A stretch of DNA of 64,000 nt from Aliivibrio fischeri ATCC 7744 = JCM 18803 = DSM 507 (lineage in GTDB: Bacteria; Pseudomonadota; Gammaproteobacteria; Enterobacterales; Vibrionaceae): positions 2,232,001 to 2,296,000 of the forward strand of contig NZ_CP092712.1 in NCBI RefSeq assembly GCF_023983475.1, read 5' to 3'. Below, one piece after another: positions 31,786 through 42,676 of this stretch. Position numbers and translations under genes: made by a program. Numbering within the stretch: position 1 is the first letter of the stretch; each line of letters begins with the position of its first letter. The notes beneath the pieces are model-generated. The model was not told the origin of the DNA. It searched no databases and saw nothing but the letters and a program-made list of their open reading frames with translations.

Positions 31786-32121
31786 TTATAGTGATTTCAG
31801 AGTGCCCTTTGGCAGAACAGCTGAAACAAAATCTTTCTTAATTGTTACTTCGTTGTTTGCGTTAAGCTCAATTACGATGTAATCATTTTCTTCAGATACT
31901 TTAGTGATTTTACCTACTAAGCCACCTGCAGTAAGAACTTCATCACCTTTGCCCATAGAAGCCATTAGGTTTTTGTGTTCTTTTTGACGTTTCGCTTGTG
32001 GGCGGTAGATCATAAAGTAGAAGATAACAGCAAACATACCAAGCATGATAAACATTTGCATACCACCGCCTTGTGGCGCTGCTTCACCAGCTGCGTGAGC
32101 TTGAGAGATGAAAAAACTCAT
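31786..32121 (-). CDS. yajC: Sec translocon accessory protein YajC
   Basis: A 111-residue small membrane protein: one hydrophobic span (MFIMLGMFAVIFYFMIYRPQ at about residues 24-43) ending in the RPQAKRQKEH motif, then a cytoplasmic domain (GDEVLTAGGLVGKITKVSE). YajC associates with SecDF and AcrB in E. coli. It lies between tgt and secD, the standard arrangement. Confidence 0.96.
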   Translation of the reverse strand: MSFFISQAHAAGEAAPQGGGMQMFIMLGMFAVIFYFMIYRPQAKRQKEHKNLMASMGKGDEVLTAGGLVGKITKVSEENDYIVIELNANNEVTIKKDFVSAVLPKGTLKSL

Positions 32122-32215
32122 TTAATAACGTCCTCGTATCTAAGTTTCTAATTTCCAGTTTCTAAAATGTGACCATACACATATCTAATTAGATATATGG
32201 GTGATTACTCTGTTT

Positions 32216-33391
<1,176 letters not shown>

Positions 33392-33476
33392 CTACATTAA
33401 TAATAGATTAATGCAGCACCTCCATGAAAACAGTTAAAGCAGTTAACATGGTCGAAAACGTCCTGTTTTCCTAAAT

Positions 33477-33501
33477 ATTTCACTGGCTCCGTGAGTGAAA
33501 T
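33477..33501 (-). terminator. Hairpin after queA
   Basis: An 8-bp perfect inverted repeat (ATTTCACT at 33477-33484, AGTGAAAT at 33494-33501) with a 9-nt loop lies between queA and tgt. The following minus-strand tract (ATTTAGG) is not a good U-run, so termination is doubtful. Confidence 0.35.
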
Positions 33502-33555
33502 GAATATGTTATTTAACCAGTAATAATAAACCGTACATTACTGGAATCGACATTA

Positions 33556-34608
33556 CTATGCGGTTTTCTTTGTGATGAACATTGCATCACCGTAGCTAAA
33601 GAAACGATACTTATTATTTACCGCTTGCTCATACGCTTTCATTGTATTGTCATAACCTGCAAATGCACTCACTAACATGATAAGTGTAGACTCAGGTAAG
33701 TGGAAGTTTGTCACCAAAGCGTCAACCACTTGAAATTCATAACCTGGGTAGATGAAGATTTCAGTATCATCAAAAAATGGCGCTAACTCTGTACCTTGTT
33801 TTAATGCATGCTGCGCAGCACTTTCTAAAGAACGTACTGATGTCGTACCCACAGAAACTACTCGGCCACCACGCGCTTTTGTTGCGTTGATAGCATCGAT
33901 AACTTCTTGGGAAACTTCTGCGTATTCAGAGTGCATGTGATGTTCTAAAATATTATCAACACGAACAGGTTGGAATGTACCAGCACCAACATGAAGGGTA
34001 ACGTAGGCGAATTCTACCCCTTTTGCCTTCATTTTCTCTAAAATCTCTGTATCAAAGTGTAAACCTGCGGTTGGAGCAGCAACTGCACCCGGTTTTTTAT
34101 TATAAACCGTCTGGTAACGCTCTTTATCCGCATCTTCATCAGGACGATCAATATAAGGAGGAAGTGGCATGTGGCCAATTTCATCTAAAATATCTAAGAC
34201 TTTCTTATCTGAAGTAAAACGAATCTCAAACAAAGTATCATGACGAGCAACCATTTTAGCTTCATGCTCTTGGTTTTCACCCAATAAAAGCATAGTGCCT
34301 GGTTTTGGTGATTTAGAACAACGTACATGAGCTAATACTGAATGCTCATCCAATACACGTTCAACCAACACTTCTAATTTACCACCAGAAGCCTTCATAC
34401 CGAACATACGAGCAGGGATCACTCGAGTATTGTTGAATACCAATAAATCACCAGCCTGAACTAAATCAAGAATATCAGTAAACTGCCCATCATTAAGTTC
34501 GCCACTATTGCCATTTAATTGTAATAGTCGGCTTGCTGTACGCTCAGGTTGAGGGTAACGTGCAATAAGTTCATCAGGTAATTCAAAATGGAAATCGGAT
34601 ACTTGCAT
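33556..34608 (-). CDS. queA: S-adenosylmethionine:tRNA ribosyltransferase-isomerase
   Basis: A 350-residue enzyme that transfers and isomerises the ribosyl part of SAM onto preQ1-tRNA to give epoxyqueuosine. Typical segments are [24 protein letters not shown] at the N-terminus, [32 protein letters not shown], and [20 protein letters not shown] near the C-terminus. It acts on the product of Tgt, encoded just downstream. Confidence 0.97.
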   Translation of the reverse strand: MQVSDFHFELPDELIARYPQPERTASRLLQLNGNSGELNDGQFTDILDLVQAGDLLVFNNTRVIPARMFGMKASGGKLEVLVERVLDEHSVLAHVRCSKSPKPGTMLLLGENQEHEAKMVARHDTLFEIRFTSDKKVLDILDEIGHMPLPPYIDRPDEDADKERYQTVYNKKPGAVAAPTAGLHFDTEILEKMKAKGVEFAYVTLHVGAGTFQPVRVDNILEHHMHSEYAEVSQEVIDAINATKARGGRVVSVGTTSVRSLESAAQHALKQGTELAPFFDDTEIFIYPGYEFQVVDALVTNFHLPESTLIMLVSAFAGYDNTMKAYEQAVNNKYRFFSYGDAMFITKKTA

Positions 34609-34840
34609 GGTTTACTTCTTCATCAAAAATGGCAGACAGAGTAGTATATTCACGCCCAGAGCAATAGCAAGGGATGAAGCTATATACCTCTCACTTTTTC
34701 AAAAAATATATCAAAATTGACCTCAAACAGAGAAAGTTTCATCAGTCTCTTTATGTAGTAAAAAATCTAGCTAGCTCGCACTTTTTTATTCTTTAGCATT
34801 CTATATTTAGATAAGGACAAAAAAATAGCAGGAGCATACT

Positions 34841-35284
34841 ATGTTTACCGTAAAAGACATGATGACAACACATCCTCATACCCTGCTTCGTTCACACTCT
34901 TTAGAAGATGCCAAAGCGTTAATGGACGAGCACTGTATTAGACACATTCCTATCGTCGATACTGACGGCGCTTTAATTGGGCTTGTTACTCAACGAGACT
35001 TACTTTCAGCTCAATCGTCATGCTTAGAAAAGCCCACTTTTGAAGAAGTATCAACACTCGATATTCCATTAAATAGCATCATGCATGAAAACGTCATGAG
35101 CATTGCTCCATATGGCGGATTAAAAGAAGCGGCGCTGTTTATGCAAAAACATAAAGTTGGTTGCCTACCTGTTGTGGAACGTGGCAAGTTGGTGGGAATT
35201 ATTACTGATTCTGATTTTGTTTCTATCGCTATCAATTTGTTAGAGTTACAAGAAGAAGTTGATCCATTAGAGCTTGACGAATAA
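34841..35284 (+). CDS. Tandem CBS-domain protein
   Basis: A 147-residue protein made almost entirely of two CBS motifs: residues about 3-60 (VKDMMTTHPHTLLRSHSLEDAKALM ... LIGLVTQRDLL) and 76-135 (IMHENVMSIAPYGGLKEAALFMQ ... KLVGIITDSDFVSIAI). CBS pairs bind adenosine nucleotides or SAM and usually control a fused or partner protein, but no catalytic domain is fused here and no obvious partner is adjacent. GCAGGAG precedes the ATG by a few bases. It is divergent from queA and convergent with aceA. The partner and ligand are unknown. Confidence 0.88.
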   Translation: MFTVKDMMTTHPHTLLRSHSLEDAKALMDEHCIRHIPIVDTDGALIGLVTQRDLLSAQSSCLEKPTFEEVSTLDIPLNSIMHENVMSIAPYGGLKEAALFMQKHKVGCLPVVERGKLVGIITDSDFVSIAINLLELQEEVDPLELDE

Positions 35285-35290
35285 CAGCCA

Positions 35291-35318
35291 AAAAGAAAGG
35301 GAGACTCCATTCTCCCTT
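35291..35318. terminator. Bidirectional terminator between CBS-domain gene and aceA
   Basis: An 8-bp stem (AAGGGAGA at 35297-35304, TCTCCCTT at 35311-35318) with a 6-nt loop. The minus-strand side continues UCUUUUUGG, suiting aceA; the plus-strand tail is weaker. Confidence 0.65.
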
Positions 35319-35364
35319 CAAATCCAGTTAGTGCTATTTATTTTAATTATTGATTACTTAATTC

Positions 35365-36693
35365 CTATGCACTGGTTTTAAATTGCTCTTCTTCTGTCGA
35401 CCCCGTGAGTGCGGTTACTGATGATTGACCACCTTGAATGGTATTGGTCATCTTATCAAAATATCCGGTACCAACTTCTTGTTGGTGCGCTACAAAAGTA
35501 TACCCCTTCTCTGCTGCTTCAAATTCTTTACGTTGAACCATTTCAACATAGTGACGCATGCCTTCACCTTGAGCATAAGAGTGAGCCAATTCAAACATGT
35601 TAAACCACATGTTATGAATACCTGCGAGCGTAATGAATTGGTACTTATATCCCATATCCGCCAACTCTTGTTGGAATTTCGCAATCGTTTCTGAATCCAG
35701 ATTTTTCTCCCAGTTAAATGACGGAGAACAGTTATAAGCTAATAGCTGATTTGGGTATTTTGCATGAATTGCTTCTGCAAATTTACGTGCTTCTTCTAAA
35801 CAAGGTGTCGCCGTTTCACACCACACCAGATCCGCATAAGGAGAATAAGCCAATCCTCTCGATATTGCCTGATCAATCCCCGCCGTTACCTTATAAAAAC
35901 CTTCAGGTGTTCGCTCACCTTCAATGAACTCTTGATCGTATGGATCACAATCTGATGTCAGCAAATCAGCCGCATTAGCATCGGTTCGAGCAATTACCAG
36001 AGTTCGAGTTCCAGTCACATCAGCAGCAAGACGAGCTGCTACCAGTTTTTGCACCGCTTCTTGGGTTGGTACTAACACCTTTCCTCCCATATGACCGCAT
36101 TTTTTCACTGATGCTAACTGATCTTCAAAGTGAACACCTGCGGCACCGGCTTCAATCATATTACGCATCAATTCGTAACCATTAAGCACGCCACCAAATC
36201 CTGCTTCTGCATCCGCTACAATCGGCAAAAAGTAATCAATGCCCTCTTCAGGAGTTCCACCTGTAGACCATTGAATTTGGTCTGCTCGACGGAATGCATT
36301 ATTAATTCGTTTCACTACCGATGGTACTGAATCTACCGGATATAAAGATTGGTCTGGGTACATGGTTGATGCGGTATTGTTATCCGCCGCAACTTGCCAA
36401 CCTGACAAGTAAATAGCCTCAATTCCTGCTTTTGCTTGCTGGACTGCTTGTCCACCAGTCAGCGCACCAAGACAATTCACATACCCTTTTTTAGAAGAAC
36501 CATTGACTAGGTCCCACAATCTGTCTGCACCCTTTTGTGCTATGGTATTTTCTGGAGCAAAAGAGCCACGAAGATTAATCACTTCTTCAGCTGTATAAGG
36601 ACGAGTCACCCCATCCCAACGCGGATTTTCAGCCCAATCTTTTTCCAGTGCATCAATTTGCTGTTGGCGAGTTTGTGGTTTAAATGTCGTCAT
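35365..36693 (-). CDS. aceA: Isocitrate lyase
   Basis: A 442-residue enzyme of the glyoxylate shunt, splitting isocitrate into glyoxylate and succinate. The active-site motif [15 protein letters not shown] carries the catalytic Cys, and the metal/substrate segments [12 protein letters not shown] and [13 protein letters not shown] are visible. It starts 14 bp after aceB, so the two form an aceBA operon. No aceK follows; the next gene is the convergent CBS-domain gene. Confidence 0.97.
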   Translation of the reverse strand: MTTFKPQTRQQQIDALEKDWAENPRWDGVTRPYTAEEVINLRGSFAPENTIAQKGADRLWDLVNGSSKKGYVNCLGALTGGQAVQQAKAGIEAIYLSGWQVAADNNTASTMYPDQSLYPVDSVPSVVKRINNAFRRADQIQWSTGGTPEEGIDYFLPIVADAEAGFGGVLNGYELMRNMIEAGAAGVHFEDQLASVKKCGHMGGKVLVPTQEAVQKLVAARLAADVTGTRTLVIARTDANAADLLTSDCDPYDQEFIEGERTPEGFYKVTAGIDQAISRGLAYSPYADLVWCETATPCLEEARKFAEAIHAKYPNQLLAYNCSPSFNWEKNLDSETIAKFQQELADMGYKYQFITLAGIHNMWFNMFELAHSYAQGEGMRHYVEMVQRKEFEAAEKGYTFVAHQQEVGTGYFDKMTNTIQGGQSSVTALTGSTEEEQFKTSA

Positions 36694-36707
36694 AATCGTT
36701 CCCTCTC

Positions 36708-38312
36708 TTATAGGTATTGGTAGCCAGGTAGTGTTAAAAAGTCCGTAAGTTGATCACTGGTGGTTAGTTGCTCCATCAGCTTTGCAGCTTGAGTGAATTG
36801 GCCAGAATCAAAACGCTCTGTTCCCAACTCTTTCTCTATTACTTTCATCTCTTCCAGTAACATGGTTCTAAATAGTTCAGCAGTAACAACTGCACCACTA
36901 TCTAGTGTTTTTCCATGTTGTATCCATTGCCAAATAGACGTTCGTGATATTTCTGCGGTAGCCGCATCTTCCATTAATCCGTAAATAGGTACGCAGCCAT
37001 TTCCTGATATCCAAGCTTCAATGTATTGCACTGCAACTCGAATGTTATGACGCATTCCTTCTTCTGTTCTTTCTCCTTCACATGGTGCCAGTAATTCCTC
37101 TGCAGTAATTGGAGCATCAGTATCTCGGGTAATATCCAGTTGATTCATTCGTTCACCTAATACTGAGTCAAACTCTGCTCTTGCCGTATCAGCTAAACCA
37201 GGGTGAGCGACCCAAGTACCATCGTGTCCATTATTGGCTTCTAAGGATTTATCGGTTTGAATCTTATTGAGTACCCAATCATTTTGTTCTGGATCTTTTG
37301 ATGGGATAAAGGCGGCCATTCCCCCCATCGCAAATGCGCCTCTTCTGTGGCATGTTCGAATGAGTAATCGTGAATACGCATTGAGAAACGGTTTTTCCAT
37401 GGTTACCACTTGTCGATCCGGTAATACACGGTCTGGGTGATTTTTTAATGTTTTGATATAACTGAAGATATAATCCCAGCGTCCACAATTTAAGCCCACA
37501 ATATGCTCTTTTAAGCTATATAAAATTTCATCCATCTCAAATACAGCAGGCAGTGTTTCAATAAGAACAGTGGCTTTAATTGTTCCCTGTTTTAAACCAA
37601 ATTCACGCTCAGCAAAACTGAACACATCACTCCACCACGCCGCTTCTTGATACGCTTGTAATTTAGGTAAATAAAAATAAGGACCACTGCCTTTTTTTAA
37701 GGACGTTTGATAGTTGTGATAAAAATAAAGGGCAAAATCAAACAAAGCTCCAGGTATTGCAACACCATTAAAAAGCACGTGTTTTTCAGGAAGGTGTAAA
37801 CCACGAACTCGACAAATCAATACTGCCGGATCTTGCTTTAATTGATACACCTTTTGAGTTTGAGGGTTGGTGTATTGGATCGTGCCATCCATAGCATCTC
37901 TAAGATTAATCTGTCCATTAAGTACCGCCTCCCAAGACGGAGATAATGAATCTTCAAAATCAGCCATGAATACTTTTACATTGGCATTAAGTGCGTTAAT
38001 CACCATCTTTCTATCTGTTGGGCCAGTAATTTCTACTCGTCGATCTTGCAAATCTGTTGGAATACCTTGAATACTCCATTCAGACTCTCGGATAGAACGT
38101 GTTTCACTTAAAAAATTAGGTAACTGCCCTGCATCTATCTTTTTCTGACGTAGCTGACGAGTTTCTAACAACTCAGGAACTCGGTGTGCAAATTTTTCGA
38201 CAACATGAGTAAGAAATCGAACAGCACCCGCAGTTAACACCTCTTCAACTTGAGGCAAATGCGGCTTAGTAATGGTTATTTGTTGTTCTTTAATTGTCAT
38301 GGTATCAGTCAT
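36708..38312 (-). CDS. aceB: Malate synthase A
   Basis: A 534-residue enzyme that condenses glyoxylate with acetyl-CoA to malate. Segments include [54 protein letters not shown], and [19 protein letters not shown] near the C-terminus. I place the start at ATG 38312 ([11 protein letters not shown]), which follows GGAGG by eight bases. An in-frame TTG six codons upstream would put the ribosome-binding site inside the gene. It leads the aceBA operon. The 556-bp region before it carries several short inverted repeats. Confidence 0.97.
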   Translation of the reverse strand: MTDTMTIKEQQITITKPHLPQVEEVLTAGAVRFLTHVVEKFAHRVPELLETRQLRQKKIDAGQLPNFLSETRSIRESEWSIQGIPTDLQDRRVEITGPTDRKMVINALNANVKVFMADFEDSLSPSWEAVLNGQINLRDAMDGTIQYTNPQTQKVYQLKQDPAVLICRVRGLHLPEKHVLFNGVAIPGALFDFALYFYHNYQTSLKKGSGPYFYLPKLQAYQEAAWWSDVFSFAEREFGLKQGTIKATVLIETLPAVFEMDEILYSLKEHIVGLNCGRWDYIFSYIKTLKNHPDRVLPDRQVVTMEKPFLNAYSRLLIRTCHRRGAFAMGGMAAFIPSKDPEQNDWVLNKIQTDKSLEANNGHDGTWVAHPGLADTARAEFDSVLGERMNQLDITRDTDAPITAEELLAPCEGERTEEGMRHNIRVAVQYIEAWISGNGCVPIYGLMEDAATAEISRTSIWQWIQHGKTLDSGAVVTAELFRTMLLEEMKVIEKELGTERFDSGQFTQAAKLMEQLTTSDQLTDFLTLPGYQYL

Positions 38313-38837
38313 AGTTTGCGCCTCCGGCAAAATTACATTTGTAACTAAAACACTACGATTTAGTATTTATGTATCATCCTGTGGATTACTTTTCTGGCTT
38401 ACGCTTATTACATTCTCGAAAGTCCGAATCAATTACAACCCCGACTAAAGGCTAATAAAGACTCGAAAAGCCAATAAAACATCAGTAAAAATCCGTAAAT
38501 TGAGTTATGAGTAAATGCTCTATAGATATGATTGTCAAAATTTAATTTTTACAATCAAGCAACATTAAAACGCTCGTAAGATCTAAATATTACGTAATTA
38601 AATTACAAAAAATAAAGTTGTAAAATTTAACATGTAAAATTCACAGTTTTAATTTCACAAGTAAAACAGCAGGATAGAAGTGAATATTATAAAAGGAGGT
38701 GTCACAACCTAAGCACACAAGTCAGAAGTGATGACTGACAACAAGAAGAGATAAAACAAACTGATTTGAAGTAATATTATTTAAATATAAAGAAGTGAGA
38801 ATGCGATCACGATTTTCTTTCATTATTCAAAAGTAGA
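38313..38837. other. Long AT-rich region upstream of aceBA
   Basis: No gene is supported between aceB and the oxyR terminator. The stretch is strongly AT-rich and holds two possible operators: TTACA-TT-TGTAA (38333-38344) just before the aceB ribosome-binding site, and a longer imperfect palindrome TGATTGT...ACAATCA (38529-38557). Two direct copies of TGTAAAATT lie near 38619-38642. A strong Shine-Dalgarno-like AGGAGG at 38694-38699 has no usable start codon after it at normal spacing. The regulator of aceBA cannot be named from these. Confidence 0.4.
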
Positions 38838-38871
38838 AAGGCGACTATTTATAAAAATAAATAATCGCCTT
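38838..38871 (-). terminator. Terminator of oxyR
   Basis: A long stem (AAGGCGA-C-TATTTAT at 38838-38852 with ATAAATA-A-TCGCCTT to 38871) is followed on the minus strand by UCUACUUUUG. It lies 15 bp after the oxyR stop. Confidence 0.75.
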
Positions 38872-38886
38872 GTATAAAGAAATTCA

Positions 38887-39786
38887 CTATAAAATATCTT
38901 CGACAATATCAGCTAACTGATGAAATGCTTGTAAACGAGATGAACTTGGACGCCATACTAAGCCAATATCACGTGATGCTTCTTGGCCTGGCGGCTCAAC
39001 GACAACTAAGTTTTGATTATCGAGTAATCCATGCTTAATCGCCATTTGAGGAATAAAAGTAGTGCCTAACCCATTAGCAACCATCTGTACTAATGTGTGC
39101 AAACTTGTCGCTGTGAATGGATTAATTTTTTCTCGTTTCGTTAACTTACACGCTGAAACAGCATGTTCTGTTAAACAATGCTCTTTCTCTAGCAAGAAAA
39201 CAAACTCATCAGGCAAATCATCATAGCGGATAGGCGTAGAAATAGAACTCGCTTGGTCTTTGCTAATTACCATTTTAAATGGATCTTGACCAACAATCAG
39301 ACTTTCCATTCCTGCAATATCAACAGGAAGAGCAAGAATCAATACATCTAATTGCCCTTGTCTTAATGCCGCTAATAAATTCGTTGTCGTATCTTCTCTT
39401 AGTAATAAAGTGAGTTGAGGGTATTTTTCATTCACCTCTTGCACTAAATCACATAATAAAAAAGGCGCAATAGTCGGTATGCAGCCAACACGTAATTGAC
39501 CTTGCATTGAATCACCTTGACATAAAGACCCTAACTCAATCAGGTCTTGGCCTTTTGCCAACAATTCTCGTCCTTGCTCTACGACTCTTTCACCTACAGG
39601 GGTGAAAACAAGTGTTTTTTTATCTCTTTCATATAATGTACAACCGATCAATTCTTCAAGGTTTTGTATCCCTTTACTTAGGGTTGATTGGCTAACAAAA
39701 CATTTTTCTGCAGCTTCACCAAAATGACGCGTTTCGTGCAGAGTAATGAAGTAGTGTAGCTGTTTTAATGAGGGCCATTTATTCAT
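38887..39786 (-). CDS. oxyR: Hydrogen-peroxide-sensing LysR regulator OxyR
   Basis: A 299-residue LysR-type regulator with an N-terminal winged helix (LKQLHYFITLHETRHFGEAAEKCFVSQSTLSKGI). The peroxide-sensing disulfide cysteines are present at residues 204 and 213 (EKEHCLTEHAVSAC), nine apart exactly as Cys199 and Cys208 of E. coli OxyR. It is divergent from a 2-Cys peroxiredoxin gene 145 bp away, a natural OxyR target. A terminator follows it, so it is monocistronic. Confidence 0.92.
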   Translation of the reverse strand: MNKWPSLKQLHYFITLHETRHFGEAAEKCFVSQSTLSKGIQNLEELIGCTLYERDKKTLVFTPVGERVVEQGRELLAKGQDLIELGSLCQGDSMQGQLRVGCIPTIAPFLLCDLVQEVNEKYPQLTLLLREDTTTNLLAALRQGQLDVLILALPVDIAGMESLIVGQDPFKMVISKDQASSISTPIRYDDLPDEFVFLLEKEHCLTEHAVSACKLTKREKINPFTATSLHTLVQMVANGLGTTFIPQMAIKHGLLDNQNLVVVEPPGQEASRDIGLVWRPSSSRLQAFHQLADIVEDIL

Positions 39787-39797
39787 CGCTTTTCTCG

Positions 39798-39851
39798 ATT
39801 ACATCAATCTATTTAATTCGCTTTTTTCAATCATACCTTTTGTACTATAGT
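39798..39851 (+). promoter_or_regulatory. Candidate OxyR-controlled promoter of the peroxiredoxin gene
   Basis: In the divergent gap, ATTA-N7-CTAT (39798-39812) resembles half of the OxyR motif (ATAG-N7-CTAT). A poorer repeat would fall at the proper 7-bp spacing (39820-39834). A possible -10, TATAGT (39846-39851), follows TTTTCA (39824-39829) at 16 bp. The matches are weak. The site is proposed mainly because OxyR usually binds just upstream of the -35. Confidence 0.35.
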
Positions 39852-39931
39852 TTGTCCCGTCGAAACATTTGTTATGAAAAAACAAAGCCAAACAAGAAGT
39901 TTGGATATCTAACTTTTTAGGAGATTCAAAA

Positions 39932-40540
39932 ATGGTACTAGTAGGTCGTCAAGCACCAGACTTTACTGCTGCAGCTGTTCTAGGTAACGGTGAAATCGTT
40001 GATAACTTCAACTTCGCAGAATTCACTAAAGGTAAGAAAGCGGTAGTATTTTTCTACCCACTAGACTTCACTTTCGTTTGTCCATCAGAGCTAATCGCTT
40101 TTGACAACCGTCTAGAAGATTTCCAAGCGAAAGGCGTTGAAGTAATCGGTGTTTCTATCGATTCTCAATTCTCTCACAACGCATGGCGTAACACTGCTAT
40201 CGAAGATGGCGGTATCGGTCAAGTTAAGTACCCTCTAGTTGCTGACGTTAAGCACGAAATCTGTAAAGCATACGACGTTGAGCACCCAGAAGCTGGTGTT
40301 GCTTTCCGTGGTTCTTTCCTAATCGATGCAGACGGTCTTGTTCGTCACCAAGTAGTTAACGACCTTCCACTAGGCCGTAACATTGACGAAATGCTACGCA
40401 TGGTAGACGCACTAAACTTCCACGAGAAGAACGGTGAAGTTTGTCCAGCACAATGGGAAGAAGGCAAAGCAGGTATGGACGCATCGCCAAAAGGTGTTGC
40501 ATCGTTCCTATCTGAACACGCTGACGACCTAAGCAAGTAA
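39932..40540 (+). CDS. Typical 2-Cys peroxiredoxin (AhpC/TSA family)
   Basis: A 202-residue thiol peroxidase. The peroxidatic Cys50 is in DFTFVCPSE, with the active-site Thr47 and Pro43 before it. The resolving Cys171 is in GEVCPAQWEEGK. The GGIG loop is present (residues 93-96) but the C-terminal YF motif is missing, so by family rules the enzyme is probably robust rather than peroxide-sensitive. The reductant would be thioredoxin or AhpF; no ahpF is adjacent. It is divergent from oxyR. Codon use (CTA, GGT, AAC) looks like that of highly expressed genes. Confidence 0.94.
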   Translation: MVLVGRQAPDFTAAAVLGNGEIVDNFNFAEFTKGKKAVVFFYPLDFTFVCPSELIAFDNRLEDFQAKGVEVIGVSIDSQFSHNAWRNTAIEDGGIGQVKYPLVADVKHEICKAYDVEHPEAGVAFRGSFLIDADGLVRHQVVNDLPLGRNIDEMLRMVDALNFHEKNGEVCPAQWEEGKAGMDASPKGVASFLSEHADDLSK

Positions 40541-40548
40541 TTCTATTA

Positions 40549-40570
40549 GAGCTCTTACCACAAAGAGCTC
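40549..40570 (+). repeat. Inverted repeat after the peroxiredoxin gene
   Basis: A perfect 8-bp inverted repeat GAGCTCTT (40549-40556) / AAGAGCTC (40563-40570) lies 8 bp after the stop codon. A second, ATGCAC...GTGCAT (40572-40596), follows. No T-run follows either, so they look like 3'-UTR stabilising structures ahead of the true terminator. Confidence 0.5.
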
Positions 40571-40660
40571 GATGCACCTAATGCTCAACGGTGCATGTGG
40601 CTAGAATATTAAAAGCATATAAATGCGACAGCCAAAAATCAGAAAGTTTGCCTAATACGA

Positions 40661-40695
40661 AAAGCCCTAAAGTTATCTTTAGGGCTTTTTCTTTG
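40661..40695 (+). terminator. Terminator of the peroxiredoxin gene
   Basis: AAAGCCCTAAA (40661-40671) pairs perfectly with TTTAGGGCTTT (40678-40688) across a 6-nt loop and runs into TTCTTTG. Confidence 0.88.
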
Positions 40696-40821
40696 TTTTC
40701 AGCAAAATTACACATTTCTGCCTTATTAACTCTAATATAGATTCAATTCTGACGCCCTCTTCACACTACTTTCTTTGTTTATCCCTTACACTACGGGTAT
40801 CTTTCTTTATCTTTTTATATC

Positions 40822-41565
40822 ATGTCTATCCAAATTGAAGTCTGTATCGACAATCTAGAATCTCTACATAACGCAATAACTGGTGGCGCTGACCGCATTG
40901 AACTTTGCTCTTCTTTAGCTCTTGGTGGTTTAACTCCAAGCTTTGGCTTTATGAAAAAAGCCGCTGAGATCTCACCTATTCCTGTCTATGCAATGATAAG
41001 ACCTCGCCAAGGTGATTTCTTATATGATAACGATGACATAGCAGCCATGATCTCCGATATTCAAGCTGCTAAATTGGCAGGCTTACAAGGCGTGGTATTT
41101 GGCGTATTAAAAGCCAATGGCGATATTGATATGCCACTTTCTGCACGCTTAATGAAAATAGCTAACGACAATGATTTAGGCGTGACTTTTCATCGAGCCA
41201 TAGACCAATGCTCTAACTATAAAAAAGCCATCGAAAATATTGCAGAGCTTGGTTGTGAACGCATTCTAACCTCAGGGTTAGCAGCAAATGCCTATGACGG
41301 GATAAATGTATTAGCAGATATGGTTAAACTGGCCAATGGACGTTTTGATATATTAGCAGGTGCTGGTGTTACTGCGGAAAATGCAAAAGAAATAATAGAG
41401 AAAACAGGTGTGAAAGAGGTTCACTTATCAGGTAAATCCACACGACCAAGTAAAATGAAATTGATTTTAGATGGCGTAAAAATGGGTGCCGGTGATTTGG
41501 ATGATTTCATTGTCCCAGTGACAGACGCTAAAAAAATTGATGCCGTTAAGCAACGCATAAAATAA
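40822..41565 (+). CDS. cutC: CutC family copper homeostasis protein
   Basis: A 247-residue TIM-barrel protein with family motifs [59 protein letters not shown] and [14 protein letters not shown]. CutC is linked to copper tolerance in E. coli, but its enzymatic activity is not settled. The start follows a weak ribosome-binding site, and a bidirectional terminator follows the gene. It appears to be a single-gene unit. Confidence 0.94.
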   Translation: MSIQIEVCIDNLESLHNAITGGADRIELCSSLALGGLTPSFGFMKKAAEISPIPVYAMIRPRQGDFLYDNDDIAAMISDIQAAKLAGLQGVVFGVLKANGDIDMPLSARLMKIANDNDLGVTFHRAIDQCSNYKKAIENIAELGCERILTSGLAANAYDGINVLADMVKLANGRFDILAGAGVTAENAKEIIEKTGVKEVHLSGKSTRPSKMKLILDGVKMGAGDLDDFIVPVTDAKKIDAVKQRIK

Positions 41566-41571
41566 AAACAA

Positions 41572-41601
41572 AAAAGCCAGAGCATCAAAACTCTGGCTTT
41601 T
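41572..41601. terminator. Bidirectional terminator between cutC and ygiW-like gene
   Basis: AAAAGCCAGAG (41572-41582) pairs perfectly with CTCTGGCTTTT (41591-41601) across an 8-nt loop, giving U-runs on both strands. Confidence 0.9.
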
Positions 41602-41621
41602 ATAACTAAAATGACGAGTAA

Positions 41622-41984
41622 TTATTTAGCTAATTGAACCGTATTCACGTCAATTGTTGTCTCAGTCCACTCTTTATCCACTTCACCATGAATTACCAAT
41701 TTTGTTTCTGGTGTAGCTTCAATACCATTCCAATCTTTATTATCAATTTCGATTCTAACTTCACCCGTCGCATCTTTAAATTGGTATTCTTCATTACCTA
41801 AAGAAGACGTGATGTAGCCAGTTAATACAACCGCCGCATCATCATCAGAATCAAGTGCAGCTCTAACCGTACTAACAGAAACTGAACTAGGGCCAGTAAA
41901 ACCACCTTTAACTGGTGCATTCTGAGCAGCAAAAACACTTGAAGAAGCGAAAACTAATGCACTAACTAATACGATTTTTTTCAT
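41622..41984 (-). CDS. YgiW/YdeI-family periplasmic OB-fold stress protein
   Basis: A 120-residue protein: signal peptide (about residues 1-19, cleaved after VFA), then the bacterial OB-fold domain of the BOF family (AALDSDDDAAVVLTGYITSSLGNEEYQFKDATGEVRIEID, then TKLVIHGEVDKEW). Members such as YgiW and YdeI of enteric bacteria are periplasmic and linked to stress or antimicrobial-peptide tolerance. It is followed by cutC's shared terminator and preceded, 56 bp away, by an outer-membrane protein gene on the same strand. Confidence 0.88.
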   Translation of the reverse strand: MKKIVLVSALVFASSSVFAAQNAPVKGGFTGPSSVSVSTVRAALDSDDDAAVVLTGYITSSLGNEEYQFKDATGEVRIEIDNKDWNGIEATPETKLVIHGEVDKEWTETTIDVNTVQLAK

Positions 41985-42040
41985 TTTATTGTGTCCAATT
42001 AACTTAGATTTGTAATCTTTAACTATTCGATGACGCTATA

Positions 42041-42676
42041 TTAAAAGTAATAAGCTGAACTCAACATGAACGATGTAGAATTAGCAATACTATCTACTTG
42101 GTAACTTGCTGAAGCACCTAAAGCAAGATTAGGAATTACCATGTATTCAATGCCAACGCTTGCGATACCACCGAAGACACTTTCTGATTTTGAATCACCA
42201 GCAACATAATCCGTTGTATACTCATGATCAGTTAAATCATTTTCATATTCAGTATTCGCAGATGAATCAAATTTATATTGAGTATAAGTTAAACCTAAAC
42301 CTGTTTTTAATTGTACTTTGTCATTGATATTATAAAAATACACTGGCTTAAAGGTAAATTGAGTTGCATCTAAATCAGCATCCCACTCACGTTCTTTTGT
42401 ATAACCAACTTTATCTGATTTCAACATTTGACTACGAGAATCATCACTTTCAAATTTTTTGTAGCCAAGCTCAAGACCAAATTCATTAAAACGATAGCCA
42501 ACAAAACCACCAAAAGCAGAACTAGAGTCATCAGGAGTTAATGACACATTATCATTTGAAAAAGTTGTTGAATAATCGTGGCTCATGTTTGTTAGACCGT
42601 ATTCTAAACCTACGTATGGAGCAGCAATTGTTGCTGTTGAAGTGGCAGCCATTAGCAAAAATAAATACTTTTTCAT
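42041..42676 (-). CDS. Outer-membrane beta-barrel protein
   Basis: A 211-residue protein with a signal peptide (MKKYLFLLMAATSTATIA) and alternating amphipathic strands (YVGLEYGLTNMSHDY, SSSAFGGFVGYRFNEFGLELGYKKF, VQLKTGLGLTYTQYKF, SVFGGIASVGIEYMVIPNLALGASASY). It ends with the aromatic SSAYYF expected of barrels inserted by BamA. This matches the OmpA-N/porin-like 8-strand type; the cargo or partner is unknown. It is 56 bp upstream of the ygiW-like gene. Only a weak hairpin separates them, so they could be co-transcribed. Confidence 0.85.
   Translation of the reverse strand: MKKYLFLLMAATSTATIAAPYVGLEYGLTNMSHDYSTTFSNDNVSLTPDDSSSAFGGFVGYRFNEFGLELGYKKFESDDSRSQMLKSDKVGYTKEREWDADLDATQFTFKPVYFYNINDKVQLKTGLGLTYTQYKFDSSANTEYENDLTDHEYTTDYVAGDSKSESVFGGIASVGIEYMVIPNLALGASASYQVDSIANSTSFMLSSAYYF

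Noticed and set aside
32181-32196. 16-bp palindrome ATATCTAATTAGATAT between tgt and yajC
   Set aside because: Perfect but purely AT-rich, with no U-run and no known operator match; may well be chance.
35011-35310. 99-codon frame antisense to the CBS-domain gene
   Set aside because: Covers the CBS gene in the opposite direction; Ser/Asn-rich low-complexity translation without a ribosome-binding site.
38694-38716. Perfect Shine-Dalgarno-like AGGAGG in the aceB upstream region
   Set aside because: No start codon at 5-10 bp spacing. The nearest frames (GTG at 38699, 10 codons; ATG further on, 7 codons) are too short and badly placed to support a gene.
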